A stretch of DNA of 52,759 nt from an uncultured Eisenbergiella sp. (GCA_947626995.1 CANQUI010000008.1:1-52759), one strand, 5' to 3'; positions 25,812 through 34,438 are shown, counted from the stretch's first letter. Notes: generated by a model from the letters alone, not told the origin. Program-made: numbers and translations.

Positions 25812-27521
25812 ATGGATTGCAGAGAAAAGATCGTTTCCGAGGATTCTATCAGCATCATATTGGACTTCCGGCTTCCGGAACAGATCCTGCCCCTGTTTGG
25901 GGAAGGATTTTGTTATCAGCAGATAGAAGGAACGCTGGGAGTCTATTATGTGAACCGGGATCTGCAGCCGCCCCTGTCGGCTTCCCAGTATCTGTACCGA
26001 TATATTCCGCAGCTGTACGGGCTGGAATCGTTTCCTGCGGCAGGCTCCCGGGAGTTTAACAGGCAGCCGCTGGAGGTTTCCGGTATCCTGGCCCAGCAGC
26101 GGCCGCCGCTTTCTCTGACCGGCCGGGGCGTGCTTCTGGCGGTGATCGATACGGGCATTGATTATGAAGATCCGGCCTTCCGTTATTCGGACGGCAGCAC
26201 CAGGATCCGCGCCATCTGGGATCAGACGGATCAGAGCGGAGAACCGCCGGAGGGATTTGCCTACGGGACGCTCTATACCAGAGAGCAGATCGACGAAGCG
26301 TTATCCAGCGCCGATCCGGGACAGATCGTGGCGCAAAGAGACGAGATCGGGCACGGCACGGCGCTGGCCAGCGCCGCGGCCGGCAGCCGTCTGGATGGCG
26401 GCGTCACCTTTACGGGAGCCGCGCCGGATGCGGAGCTGGTGGTGGTAAAGCTAAAGCAGGCCAAGCAATATCTGCGGGATTACTATTTTACAAAGCCCGA
26501 CGTTCCCGCCTACAGCACCGATGATCTGATGTTTGGCATCAAGTTCGCGGAGTCGTTTGCGGTCAGTTTTTTTCAGCCGGTGGTCATTTTACTGGGCGTG
26601 GGGACTTCCCTGGGCTGTCATAACGGCACGTCGCTGCTTTCGGAGTATATCCAGAGCGTTTCCCAGCGGTTGGGCAGGGTAGTGGTGACGGGCGGCGGAA
26701 ATGAAGGAAATTCCGCCGGGCATTTCCGCGCCATCCTGGAGGACACCATGCGGCCGGTGGAGATCCGGGTGGGAGAAAACACGCGGGGATTCATGGCGGA
26801 GCTGTGGGGGATGCAGCCGGCCGAATTTCGCATCAGCGTGCGCTCGCCGGGAGGAGAGATGATCTCCGAGGTGGATTTCCGTCTGTCCCGTGCCGTGGAT
26901 TATACCTTTGTCTATGAGAGGACGCGGCTGCGGATGGACTATGTGCCAAACGAGCGCAATACCGGCGACGAGCTCATCGTCCTGCGCTTTGACAATCCCA
27001 CCCCCGGGATCTGGACCATCCTGGTCCGGGGAGAACGGACGGTGCCCAACGCGATCTTCGATCTCTGGCTCTCACCCCGGCAGTTTATCGACGGAGAAGT
27101 ATCCTTTCTGACCCCGTCGCCGGAGGTGACGCTGACCATGCCCTCCTATGAACCGGACGCGGTGTCGGTCAGTACCTATAACAGTCAAAACGGCAGTTTT
27201 TATTTTCTGTCCGGTCAGGGTTTTTCCAGGACGGGAAAGATGATCAAGCCGGATCTTGCCGCGCCGGGCGTTTCGATCAGTACGATAAGGGGCCCCTACA
27301 GCGGCGGCGCCATGGCGGCGGCCCTTACCGCGGGCGCGGTGGCGCAGCTTCTTCAGTGGGCGGTGGCGGAAAGAAACGCGCCCTTTGTTTCGGGACGGGA
27401 GATCCGCACCTATCTGACCCGCGGCGCCAGAGAGGAGACCGGAGAGGATTATCCCAGCCGGCGCTGGGGATACGGCCGGCTGGATCTGCGAAAAACATTT
27501 GACGAGATCGCAGGAATATAA
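25812..27521 (+). CDS. Csp-type S8 subtilase with catalytic Ser replaced (pseudoprotease)
   Basis: A 569-residue member of the clostridial Csp-like subtilases: GVLLAVIDTGIDYEDPAFR with Asp113, IRAIWDQTD, the YGTLYTREQIDEAL insert, DEIGHGTALAS with His181, the VVKLKQAKQYLRDYY segment, oxyanion region GGGNEGNSAG and a beta-rich insert domain (about 320-440). The expected serine motif S-G-T-S-M-A reads S-G-G-A-M-A, so residue 500 is Ala (GCC at 27309-27311). No signal peptide is seen. In Clostridioides difficile, CspA and CspC are inactive members that act in spore germination; that role here is inference. The gene lies 48 bp after clpX. AGAGG at 25803-25807 precedes ATG 25812. Confidence 0.85.
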   Translation: MDCREKIVSEDSISIILDFRLPEQILPLFGEGFCYQQIEGTLGVYYVNRDLQPPLSASQYLYRYIPQLYGLESFPAAGSREFNRQPLEVSGILAQQRPPLSLTGRGVLLAVIDTGIDYEDPAFRYSDGSTRIRAIWDQTDQSGEPPEGFAYGTLYTREQIDEALSSADPGQIVAQRDEIGHGTALASAAAGSRLDGGVTFTGAAPDAELVVVKLKQAKQYLRDYYFTKPDVPAYSTDDLMFGIKFAESFAVSFFQPVVILLGVGTSLGCHNGTSLLSEYIQSVSQRLGRVVVTGGGNEGNSAGHFRAILEDTMRPVEIRVGENTRGFMAELWGMQPAEFRISVRSPGGEMISEVDFRLSRAVDYTFVYERTRLRMDYVPNERNTGDELIVLRFDNPTPGIWTILVRGERTVPNAIFDLWLSPRQFIDGEVSFLTPSPEVTLTMPSYEPDAVSVSTYNSQNGSFYFLSGQGFSRTGKMIKPDLAAPGVSISTIRGPYSGGAMAAALTAGAVAQLLQWAVAERNAPFVSGREIRTYLTRGAREETGEDYPSRRWGYGRLDLRKTFDEIAGI

Positions 27522-27556
27522 AGCACGGACGGGGAAAGACTGCAAAAGGAGCAGAT

Positions 27557-28012
27557 ATGAAGGATCTGATTTATCCGCTGTCGGCAGCGGGATTGTTCGC
27601 TCTGGATCAGCGGATGAAAAACCGGGTTGAAAAAACAATGGGAGGGCAGGAGAAAAAACCGATCCTAAAGGGCCGGGTGATCCTGCGCCGTTCCCATAAT
27701 TACGGGGCGTTTTTGAATCTGGGGGAAAAGAAGAGCCAACTGGTGCGGATTCTCTCCGTCGGCGTGACGGCCGCCGCGGCGGCGTTGTTTGTCTGCACGC
27801 TCACCCGTAAAGGGAACGGGCTGGCAAAAGCAGGGCTTTCCCTGCTGCTGGGAGGCGCATTTTCCAATTCCTACGACCGGCTGTTTCGCAAATATGTGGT
27901 GGATTACTTCAGCTTTTCCACAGGCATCGGCGCGCTGGACCGGGTGGTATTTAACCTGGCGGATTTTGGAATCGTGATCGGCGCGGTATGCACGGCGCTT
28001 ACCGCGCTTTAA
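27557..28012 (+). CDS. Signal peptidase II-like membrane protein
   Basis: A 151-residue membrane protein that carries the LspA signature elements: LDQRMKN near the N-terminus, the HNYGAFLN motif (LspA N-x-G-A-x-F), GGAFSNSYDRLFRKYVVDYF with the first catalytic Asp, and VFNLADFGIVIG with the second. LspA removes signal peptides from prolipoproteins in the membrane. Oddities are a basic, hydrophilic stretch (about 20-45) after a short first helix and the Ser-Tyr in place of the usual Asn-Leu or Asn-Met before Asp-Arg. It may be a diverged paralogue. AAAGGAG at 27544-27550 is 6 bases from ATG. Linked to the subtilase gene and the next membrane protein. Confidence 0.78.
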   Translation: MKDLIYPLSAAGLFALDQRMKNRVEKTMGGQEKKPILKGRVILRRSHNYGAFLNLGEKKSQLVRILSVGVTAAAAALFVCTLTRKGNGLAKAGLSLLLGGAFSNSYDRLFRKYVVDYFSFSTGIGALDRVVFNLADFGIVIGAVCTALTAL

Positions 28013-28025
28013 GGGGAGAAAACAG

Positions 28026-29777
28026 ATGAAACGATTTTTATCCCGGCTGGACCGTTTTTGGTATCTGCTTTTGATCTTGGGCTGCATCGGCGTGCAGGCG
28101 GCGGTGTTTTTGTTTTTCCGCGAAGAAAGCTATCTGACCGTACAGGATAATCTGGATCTTTTTGTAGCCCACTTTGGCGTGCTGCGCCATTGGGACGGCT
28201 GGTTTGCGCAGCATGCGGTCATGCCCATGCTGGGCGGGATCGACCGGGATCTTCTGGGCAGCGAATGGAATCTGTACAACGCGCTCTTTATTTTTCTTCC
28301 CCCCTTCTGGGCGTATCTTACCGGGTCCTTTCTCAAGATTCTGCTGGGGATGTGTTTCTTTGTCCTGCTGATATGGGATGTGGAGAAGGAAAATTTCCCC
28401 CAATACCGGGGGATCGCCTGGGCCGCCGGCCTGTGTTACGGGATGCTGCCTTTGTTTCCCGCCTATGGGATCTGCTTTGCCGCCATCCCGCTGGCGGTCT
28501 TTCTCCTGCGCCGGATTTATTTCCGGGAGGGGAAACGCTGGTACGCAGCGCTGTTTTTCTATCCGCTTCTGTCGTATTTTTCCTATTTCGGCTTTTTTTT
28601 GCTGGCCTATCTGGCCTGCGCGGTCCTGATTTTGTCGGTCAGGGACAAAAAATTCTGCGGCAGGCTGGCGCTGGCGCTGGCAGTGCTGTCTGCGGGCTAT
28701 CTTTGTTTTGAATATCGTCTCTTTGGTCAAATGCTGTTTTCGGATGTCGTATCCATCCGTTCCACCATGGTAGAAGAGGATCTGAACCTGATGGAAATGC
28801 TGCGCCGGGGCGCGGAGGCGTTTTTTACCCCCGTGTTTCATGCGGCCAGCGACCATCTGCCGCTGGTCCTGCCGGTCTGTGTCCTGATCCTTGTCTGGCA
28901 GATCCTGCGGCTGGTCAGGAAAAAAAGGCTCCGGGATCTGTTCAAAGAGCCGCTGGTCCTGGTATTTTTGCTGCTGGCCTTTAACTGTCTGGTATATGGA
29001 ATGTATTTCTGGGGAGATTTTCGCAGGCTGTTTGAGACACTGCTGCCGCCGTTAAAGGGCTTCCAGTTTAACCGGACGGTTTTCTTCAATCCTTTTTTGT
29101 GGTACGCCGCCTTTTTCCTGGCGCTCCGATTTCTCTATGACCGGAAAAAACTGTGGGGAAAACGCCTGGCCAATCTGCTGGCGTGCGCAGCGGCGGCGGT
29201 GATCCTGCTGACGCCCGCGGTGTATAATGAATTTTACTGGACATGCTATCATCAGGCTTACCGGAACATATATCATACGGAAGTGAACCTGTTGAATTAC
29301 CGGGAATATTACAGCGAAGAGCTGATGGCAAAGATTTTGTCCGACATTTCCTATGACGGGGAATATGCGGCCGGCTACGGCATAAACCCGGCGGTGCTCT
29401 CCTATAACGGCGTCGCCACGCTGGACGGTTATCTGGGTCTGTATCCCCAAAGCTATAAAGAAGAATTTACAAAGCTGATCAAGCCCGCCTATGACCGGGT
29501 GGAGGAATGGCGGACCTATTACGGAGGATGGGGAGCCAGAGCCTATCTGTACCCGGGAAGCGGGGAGAACATTTATCATCCCTACCGGGAAGAGACGCTG
29601 ACGGACCGGCATCTTTACCTGGACGCGGATCAGTTCAGGCGGATGGGAGGCAGGTATCTGTTTTCCCGCTATGAGCTTTCGGATATGGAAAAGATGGGCT
29701 TTTTGCTCCGGGGAATTTACGCGGATCCTTCCTCGCCCTATACCGTCTATCTCTATGAGACAGGCGGCCGGAATTGA
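28026..29777 (+). CDS. Polytopic membrane protein, DUF6044-like
   Basis: A 583-residue integral membrane protein with about ten hydrophobic segments in the first 400 residues, starting at FWYLLLILGCIGVQAAVFLF, and a soluble Tyr-rich C-terminal part (about 410-583). Its early VQDNLDLFVAHFGVL motif with acidic residues in the first loop, followed by an ample extracytoplasmic segment, recalls the GT-C-type glycosyltransferase fold and the uncharacterised DUF6044 family. No function is established. ATG 28026 has GGGGAGA at 28013-28019 and follows the LspA-like gene by 13 bases, so the two are probably co-transcribed. Confidence 0.7.
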   Translation: MKRFLSRLDRFWYLLLILGCIGVQAAVFLFFREESYLTVQDNLDLFVAHFGVLRHWDGWFAQHAVMPMLGGIDRDLLGSEWNLYNALFIFLPPFWAYLTGSFLKILLGMCFFVLLIWDVEKENFPQYRGIAWAAGLCYGMLPLFPAYGICFAAIPLAVFLLRRIYFREGKRWYAALFFYPLLSYFSYFGFFLLAYLACAVLILSVRDKKFCGRLALALAVLSAGYLCFEYRLFGQMLFSDVVSIRSTMVEEDLNLMEMLRRGAEAFFTPVFHAASDHLPLVLPVCVLILVWQILRLVRKKRLRDLFKEPLVLVFLLLAFNCLVYGMYFWGDFRRLFETLLPPLKGFQFNRTVFFNPFLWYAAFFLALRFLYDRKKLWGKRLANLLACAAAAVILLTPAVYNEFYWTCYHQAYRNIYHTEVNLLNYREYYSEELMAKILSDISYDGEYAAGYGINPAVLSYNGVATLDGYLGLYPQSYKEEFTKLIKPAYDRVEEWRTYYGGWGARAYLYPGSGENIYHPYREETLTDRHLYLDADQFRRMGGRYLFSRYELSDMEKMGFLLRGIYADPSSPYTVYLYETGGRN

Positions 29778-29802
29778 CAATCCGGTGGGTTAATGTTATC
29801 AT
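29774..29802 (+). promoter_or_regulatory. Strong putative promoter of the radical SAM gene
   Basis: TTGACA (29774-29779), 17 bp, TATCAT (29797-29802) with TG one base before the -10. It overlaps the stop codon of the preceding membrane protein gene. Confidence 0.75.
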
Positions 29803-29818
29803 GTTCCATAGAAAAAAG

Positions 29819-29835
29819 CCGCCCTATCAGGGCGG
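29819..29835 (+). other. Leader hairpin of the radical SAM gene
   Basis: CCGCCCT (29819-29825), a 3-base loop, AGGGCGG (29829-29835) form a perfect hairpin near the expected transcript start. No T run follows it. Confidence 0.55.
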
Positions 29836-29863
29836 AAGCCAAAAGGATAAGGGGGATGTTTCA

Positions 29864-30814
29864 ATGCCGATCAGAATCACGAATTTCGCGGGGAGATTCG
29901 GATGGAATGCAAGAAAATACTTTCCGAGGCTGGCCAGTGAAAGCTATCTGAAATTTCAGTTTCTCACCAGAGGAAAGATCCAGCGGGATTATATCCATTA
30001 TTTTTTAAACAGCCCCGAGGTGCCGCATCCCCACGTGGTGAATCTGGAGACCATCAATCGGTGCAATTCCACCTGTGAATTCTGTACGGCCAATAAAAAC
30101 GCGGAGAAGCGTCCCTACGCCAGGATGAAAGAGGAGCTGTATTACAGCATCATCGATCAGCTTCGGGACTGGGGATACAAAGGGCATCTGACTTTGTATG
30201 GCAACAACGAGCCCTGGCTGGATACCCGCATTGTGGAGTTTCATCAATACGCCAGGCAGCAGCTTCCGGACTGTTTCATTTTCATGTCCACCAACGGGCT
30301 TTTGCTGGATGTGGACAAGGTGAAATCCATTGTCCCTTACGTGAATCAGCTGATCATTAACAATTACTGCCTGGACATGAAGCTGCACGACAACATTCAG
30401 GTGATCTATGATTATGTGAAGGCCCATCCGGAAGAGTTTCAGGACGTGGATATCCTGATCCAGATGCGCTATTTAAAGGAAGTGCTTACCAACCGCGCGG
30501 GCAGCGCGCCCAATAAACAGGCCACAAAGAAGGTGATCAAAGAGACCTGCCTGATGCCGTTTACGGATATGTGGATCACGCCCAACGGAAAGCTGGGGAT
30601 CTGCTGCTGTGATAATCTTGAGGTCACGGATTTTGGCGATCTCAACAAGATTTCCCTGAAAGAAGCCTGGAACAGCGAATTGTACCGCAAACTGCGCGAG
30701 GCGGTGCGGGACGGTCGGCAGAACTGGCCGTTTTGCAAGCATTGTGATTTTATTGATACAAAACTGAGGACGGATATCGCAAAAGATGTATTAAAGAAAA
30801 ACGCGCGATCCTGA
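29864..30814 (+). CDS. Radical SAM protein with SPASM-like C-terminus
   Basis: A 316-residue enzyme expected to bind a 4Fe-4S cluster through CNSTCEFC (about residues 69-76) and to cleave SAM. LTLYGNNEPWLD takes the place of the usual GGEP motif and FMSTNGLLL is the later strand motif. Further Cys residues in the last third (CLMPF, CCCDN, CKHCDF) resemble a SPASM/Twitch extra cluster, as in peptide- or sugar-modifying enzymes. The substrate is not evident. ATG 29864 with AAGGGGG at 29849-29855 fits homologues better than the upstream in-frame TTG at 29774, which lies in the promoter. It is a single-gene unit ending in a terminator shared with the convergent gene. Confidence 0.83.
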   Translation: MPIRITNFAGRFGWNARKYFPRLASESYLKFQFLTRGKIQRDYIHYFLNSPEVPHPHVVNLETINRCNSTCEFCTANKNAEKRPYARMKEELYYSIIDQLRDWGYKGHLTLYGNNEPWLDTRIVEFHQYARQQLPDCFIFMSTNGLLLDVDKVKSIVPYVNQLIINNYCLDMKLHDNIQVIYDYVKAHPEEFQDVDILIQMRYLKEVLTNRAGSAPNKQATKKVIKETCLMPFTDMWITPNGKLGICCCDNLEVTDFGDLNKISLKEAWNSELYRKLREAVRDGRQNWPFCKHCDFIDTKLRTDIAKDVLKKNARS

Positions 30815-30825
30815 CGGGAAATAAG

Positions 30826-30861
30826 AAGGACGGTATGGTGTTGGCCATACCGTCCTTTTTG
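30826..30861. terminator. Terminator between convergent genes
   Basis: A perfect 13-bp stem, AAGGACGGTATGG (30826-30838) with CCATACCGTCCTT (30845-30857), and a T run on the + strand. An AT-rich flank on the other side may let it serve the minus-strand gene as well. Confidence 0.85.
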
Positions 30862-30867
30862 ACAATA

Positions 30868-32424
30868 TCATGCGTTTGCCTCGTGATACTCTTTTTCCGT
30901 GTTGACGTTCCAGATGTTGGAGCGGTCCGAGACTCCGTTTACAATATTGCGAACCGCCTCGAAGGAAGTGCACATGGAGTGGTCGATATTGTTATAGCGG
31001 TGCTGTCCGTTCCGGCCCACGCAGTAAAGATTGTCGATGGTGTTGAGCCAGGCGATCAGCGTGTCGATTTCGGAATAAGTGTCGAAATAGGCGGGGTATG
31101 CTTTTTTCACGGATTCGGAATGGGTGTCGATCACATCCTCAGCGCTGTCGATGAGCCCCATTTTGACCATTTCCGATATGCCGAACCGGGAGAACTCTTC
31201 GTCGGACATGTTCCACAGCTCGTCGCCCTCCGAGCAGAAATATTCCAGACCGATCCACACGGTATTTTCCAGATCCACGACCATATAGGGGGACCAGTTG
31301 TTATAGATCTGCATACGTCCCAGCTTGACGCTGCGGTCATGGACGTAAATCCAGTTATCCGGCACGATATTGCCGATGGTTTTGATGTTCGTCTTGTTTT
31401 TCAGGTTCAGCCGGGGAATGAGAACGCCCAGCGTACGGTAATCCCGGTAAGGCAGTCCGGCGGCGATGGCCGCCTCCCTGGCGGGGACGTCGTTCATGCC
31501 GCCCACCAGATCCTTAAGAGGCATGGAAGAGAGGAAGAGATCCGCCCTGGCCTCTATCATGCGGCCGTTGTTTTCGTAGGTCAGCGAGACGATATGGTTG
31601 TCCGCGTTTTTTTGAAAGGAAACGACGCGACATTCCCGCAGGATCTTCCCGCCCATTTTTTCAATCTCGGCGGCGGTCACGTCCCACAATTCGCCCGGCC
31701 CCAGTTTGGGGTAACGGAAAGATTCGATCAGGGAAGTCTCCACATGGCGGTTCTCCTTGTTGGGAAGGAGCTTGCCGAACATATCCTTAAGGATCGCCAT
31801 GACGGAAAGTCCCTTGGCGCGCTGCGCGCCCCAGCTGGGGTCAATCTCGCTGGGATGGCGTCCCCATAAATTTTCGGTGTAGTTTTCAAAGAACATGGAA
31901 TACAGCTTCCGGCCGAAACGGTTGATATAAAAATCCTCCAGGGAATTTTCTTTGCGTTTGTGGAGCATGGAGGCCAGGTAGCTGAATCCTGCCTGGATAT
32001 CCGTAATCAGCCCCATATTGGCAAAGGTCTCCCATTTTAAGGTAATCGGGTAATCGAAAAATTTTTTATCGTAATAGATGCGGGACACCCGGTTGCGCTG
32101 CAGCATAACCCGGTCTTCCTTTTCGGGATCCGGGCCGCCCTCCTTTAGGGGGACCGTTCTGTCAAGCCTGATATCGTCATAGGCGGGGCTTCCCTGCAGG
32201 GGCAGCATCTGTTCCCACCATTCATTGACCTCGGGGACCTTGGAAAAGAAGCGGTGGCCGCCCATATCCATCCGGTTGCCCTTATAGTTAACGGTTCTGG
32301 AAATGCCGCCCATGTGTACGCTCTCTTCCAAAACGGTGACTTCGATGTCCTTTGTCTGTTTCAGTAATTCATAGGCGGCGGTCAGACCGGCGGGTCCGGC
32401 ACCGATAACCAGAGCTTTTCTCAT
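30868..32424 (-). CDS. FAD-dependent oxidoreductase, protoporphyrinogen-oxidase/amine-oxidase-like
   Basis: A 518-residue flavoprotein. The N-terminus is a dinucleotide-binding fold, [16 protein letters not shown] (residues 6-21), then [28 protein letters not shown], split here as [16 protein letters not shown] and [14 protein letters not shown], where the Gly-Gly motif resembles UDP-galactopyranose mutase and COG1232 amine oxidases. C-terminal [15 protein letters not shown] binds the flavin end in such proteins. Members are common in glycan loci but their reactions are mostly unknown; heme synthesis is unlikely without other hem genes. GGAAAGGAT precedes the ATG at 32424. It has its own promoter and is divergent from nothing, reading convergently to the radical SAM gene. 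Confidence 0.8.
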   Translation of the reverse strand: MRKALVIGAGPAGLTAAYELLKQTKDIEVTVLEESVHMGGISRTVNYKGNRMDMGGHRFFSKVPEVNEWWEQMLPLQGSPAYDDIRLDRTVPLKEGGPDPEKEDRVMLQRNRVSRIYYDKKFFDYPITLKWETFANMGLITDIQAGFSYLASMLHKRKENSLEDFYINRFGRKLYSMFFENYTENLWGRHPSEIDPSWGAQRAKGLSVMAILKDMFGKLLPNKENRHVETSLIESFRYPKLGPGELWDVTAAEIEKMGGKILRECRVVSFQKNADNHIVSLTYENNGRMIEARADLFLSSMPLKDLVGGMNDVPAREAAIAAGLPYRDYRTLGVLIPRLNLKNKTNIKTIGNIVPDNWIYVHDRSVKLGRMQIYNNWSPYMVVDLENTVWIGLEYFCSEGDELWNMSDEEFSRFGISEMVKMGLIDSAEDVIDTHSESVKKAYPAYFDTYSEIDTLIAWLNTIDNLYCVGRNGQHRYNNIDHSMCTSFEAVRNIVNGVSDRSNIWNVNTEKEYHEANA

Positions 32425-32498
32425 GTAAATTTGTATCCTTTCCGACGCAGTGATCTGACGGCCCGCACAGAGCCTCCTTTATCTGCTATTATTTCTAT

Positions 32499-32527
32499 AT
32501 TCTAACATATATTATTCCGTTATTCAA
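32499..32527 (-). promoter_or_regulatory. Putative promoter of the FAD oxidoreductase gene
   Basis: On the minus strand TTGAAT (32522-32527), 17 bp, TAGAAT (32499-32504), with TG one base before the -10. Confidence 0.7.
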
Positions 32528-32569
32528 ACAAAATATGAGAGGTTCAGGGCTGCGTCGGGATGCGTCTTT

Positions 32570-32908
32570 TTACTTTGTGTATCCGGAATCGTTCATCTGG
32601 GAAAGGATACGGTGAATCTCATTTGCATTTTCCGATATTTGCTTTAGCACGGCGTCGGAGGGCGCACTGCGTCCGGCGAGACCGTCCACGGAACAGTCCA
32701 GGGCGTTAGCGATCTGCCAGATGCTGATAAAGGACGGCTTGCCGATCTTTCCGTTCACCAGTTTTTTGACGGATTCATAGGGCAGATCCGCCCGATCGGA
32801 CAGCATTTTTAAGGACCAGTTTCTCTGGGAGAGTTGGGCGCAGATGTTGCGGATCACAATTTCCGTTACAAGCTCATTTTCCAACTGGGAAGGTTTCTTT
32901 TTACTCAA
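32570..32908 (-). CDS. XRE-family HTH regulator
   Basis: A 112-residue protein with a Cro/C1-type helix-turn-helix (about 20-80): LSQRNWSLKMLSDRADLPYE, VKKLVNGKIGKPSFISIWQI, ANALDCSVDGLAG. A short helical C-terminus (ISENANEIHRILSQMN) may dimerise. The start is TTG 32908, since a strong AAAGGAGG lies 7 bases upstream and no ATG is available. It faces the Spo0A-domain gene across a 198-bp AT-rich gap with a perfect inverted repeat, and probably represses one or both promoters there. Confidence 0.85.
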   Translation of the reverse strand: MSKKKPSQLENELVTEIVIRNICAQLSQRNWSLKMLSDRADLPYESVKKLVNGKIGKPSFISIWQIANALDCSVDGLAGRSAPSDAVLKQISENANEIHRILSQMNDSGYTK

Positions 32909-32976
32909 GGGAATTCCTCCTTTGCGGTACCGCCTGCAGGACGCATATGATGGCTGTAGTTAATTATTTATTCCTT

Positions 32977-32998
32977 TATGTGCCATAAAAGGCACATA
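32977..32998. promoter_or_regulatory. Perfect inverted repeat, candidate operator
   Basis: TATGTGCC (32977-32984), 6 bases, GGCACATA (32991-32998). It lies between the divergent XRE and Spo0A-domain genes and is not followed by a T run on the + strand, so an operator is more likely than a terminator. Confidence 0.55.
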
Positions 32999-33045
32999 TT
33001 ATTTTTAAATCGTGCCGTGAAAGCACTTCCATTTTAGAAATTATC

Positions 33046-33054
33046 TGATAAAAT
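33046..33054 (+). promoter_or_regulatory. Possible extended -10 element of the Spo0A-domain gene
   Basis: TGA followed by TAAAAT (33049-33054), 53 bp before the start codon. The -35 region is weak (TTCCAT at 33027-33032), so activation or an extended -10 mechanism would be needed. Confidence 0.4.
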
Positions 33055-33106
33055 AATATTAAGATGATAAATAAACTAATAACTTAATTAAAATGAGGTA
33101 ATTTTC

Positions 33107-33607
33107 ATGAAATATTGCATTGTATTTGAAGAGCGGCAGGATAATAAAACATGGGAACTCATTGAAAGCGCGATACGCAGCATGAATCCCGGCATGATCT
33201 CCTTTGAGGTAAAAGAGGAGGAAACCGATCTGTCGGAAGGCGTGACGGAAGGAGAGATCTACGATCTTTTGACCAGACTGGGCATCCGGCCCAACCTGAA
33301 GGGCTGTCTGTATCTGCGGACCGCCATTCGGATCTGTCTGGACGATAAGGAAGAACTGGACGGGATCACAAAGCGGCTGTATCCTTCCATTGCCAAAAGA
33401 CATAAAACCAGCGCCGGGAAGGTGGAGCACGATATCCGCCATATGATTGAGGCCTCCTGGAAAATGGGAAACGAGCAGACGCAGGAAGAAATTTTCGGGT
33501 ATTCCTTCCGGGATGGCAGGCGGCCGACAAATTCCGAGTTTATCATCCGAATCGTGGACCGGCTGGAAACCCGGCACGGCAAGGCAGCGCAGCTGCAATG
33601 GGTGTGA
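33107..33607 (+). CDS. Free-standing Spo0A C-terminal-domain protein
   Basis: A 166-residue protein whose residues 55-158 match the DNA-binding effector domain of Spo0A: LTRLGIRPNLKGCLYLRTAI, KRLYPSIAKRHKTSAGKVEHDIRHMIEASW (recognition helix with the conserved Arg-His), and the family signature PTNSEFI. The N-terminal 50 residues do not form a receiver domain, and no phosphorylatable Asp context is visible. Spo0A governs entry into sporulation; this protein could read or compete for similar sites without phosphorelay control, which is inference. GAGGT at 33092-33096 precedes ATG 33107. The flanks are more AT-rich than most neighbours. Confidence 0.85.
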   Translation: MKYCIVFEERQDNKTWELIESAIRSMNPGMISFEVKEEETDLSEGVTEGEIYDLLTRLGIRPNLKGCLYLRTAIRICLDDKEELDGITKRLYPSIAKRHKTSAGKVEHDIRHMIEASWKMGNEQTQEEIFGYSFRDGRRPTNSEFIIRIVDRLETRHGKAAQLQWV

Positions 33608-33715
33608 CGGGATATTTGACAGAAGAAGATTGACTTTCTTAAGATTATCCCGTAAGATAAAAATATAGAAGAAATACGATGGTTTTAAATAAAGTTAAAT
33701 AATTTAAAAAATATG

Positions 33716-33744
33716 TTGACAAAAGGATCTCTGTCTGATACATT
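33716..33744 (+). promoter_or_regulatory. Strong putative promoter of the CAP lipoprotein gene
   Basis: TTGACA (33716-33721), 17 bp, TACATT (33739-33744) with TGA directly before the -10. Confidence 0.75.
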
Positions 33745-33806
33745 ATAGATAGAAAGAAAGATCCTGACAGGATCGGGCGTATGACAGGAAAGATGAGGAG
33801 ACAGGT

Positions 33807-34385
33807 ATGAGAAAGAGATTACTGGTATGCGGACTGCTTGTATCGCTGGTGACGGCGTCTGTGTTTACAGGGTGTAGCAAGCAGGAAGATCAGGTGGCCG
33901 CGATTACGGATGACGCGGCGGTCAGAGATTATGACAGCATTGATTTTGACACGGTAACGATCATGGATGAAGATGTTCCGCTTGGTTCTTCCGTGAACAA
34001 TTCCGATCCCGAAGAGCAGGCGATGCTTCAGAATATGGCGAGGACCACGTTGGAGCTGGTGAACCAGCAGCGCGCGTCCGCGGGGCTTGCCGCTTTATCC
34101 TGGGACAATGATCTGGAGCTTGCGGCGGCGGTGAGAGCCGCGGAGCAGGTACAGTCGTTCTCCCACACCAGACCCAACGGGACGGCCTGGTATACGGTGA
34201 ATCCGCAGATCATGCACGGTGAGAATCTGGCTTACGGTTACAATTCCGCACAGTCGGTGGTAACGGCTTGGATGAATTCTCCCAGCCATGCGTCCAACAT
34301 TTTATATCCCACCTTCACCAGATGCGCCATCGCCATTTATAAGAACGGCAATACATATTATTTCGCACAGGAGTTCAGATATTGA
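33807..34385 (+). CDS. CAP/SCP-domain lipoprotein
   Basis: A 192-residue secreted protein. A lipoprotein signal peptide (MRKRLLVCGLLVSLVTAS, lipobox FTGC with the acylated Cys near residue 23) is followed by an acidic linker and a CAP domain (about 75-192): LELVNQQRASAGLAALSWD, AAEQVQSFSHTRPNG, GENLAYGY, VTAWMNSPSHASNIL, and YYFAQEF, including the His and Glu residues that form the CAP metal site. It matches the short YkwD-type proteins of Firmicutes. Such proteins sit at the outer face of the membrane; the biochemical role is unsettled. GAGGAG lies before ATG 33807. Confidence 0.9.
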   Translation: MRKRLLVCGLLVSLVTASVFTGCSKQEDQVAAITDDAAVRDYDSIDFDTVTIMDEDVPLGSSVNNSDPEEQAMLQNMARTTLELVNQQRASAGLAALSWDNDLELAAAVRAAEQVQSFSHTRPNGTAWYTVNPQIMHGENLAYGYNSAQSVVTAWMNSPSHASNILYPTFTRCAIAIYKNGNTYYFAQEFRY

Positions 34386-34406
34386 TCTTTTGGATCGCAA
34401 AGCTTC

Positions 34407-34438
34407 GCCGCCCGGCCGGATTGCCGGGCGGCTTTTTT
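34407..34438 (+). terminator. Intrinsic terminator after the CAP lipoprotein gene
   Basis: GCCGCCCGGC (34407-34416) pairs perfectly with GCCGGGCGGC (34423-34432) and is followed by six T residues. Confidence 0.92.

Noticed and set aside
30835-31869. Plus-strand open frame of 344 codons opposite the FAD oxidoreductase gene
   Set aside because: The minus-strand frame has clear flavoprotein motifs, a start signal and a promoter; the plus frame begins in the terminator hairpin and resembles no protein.
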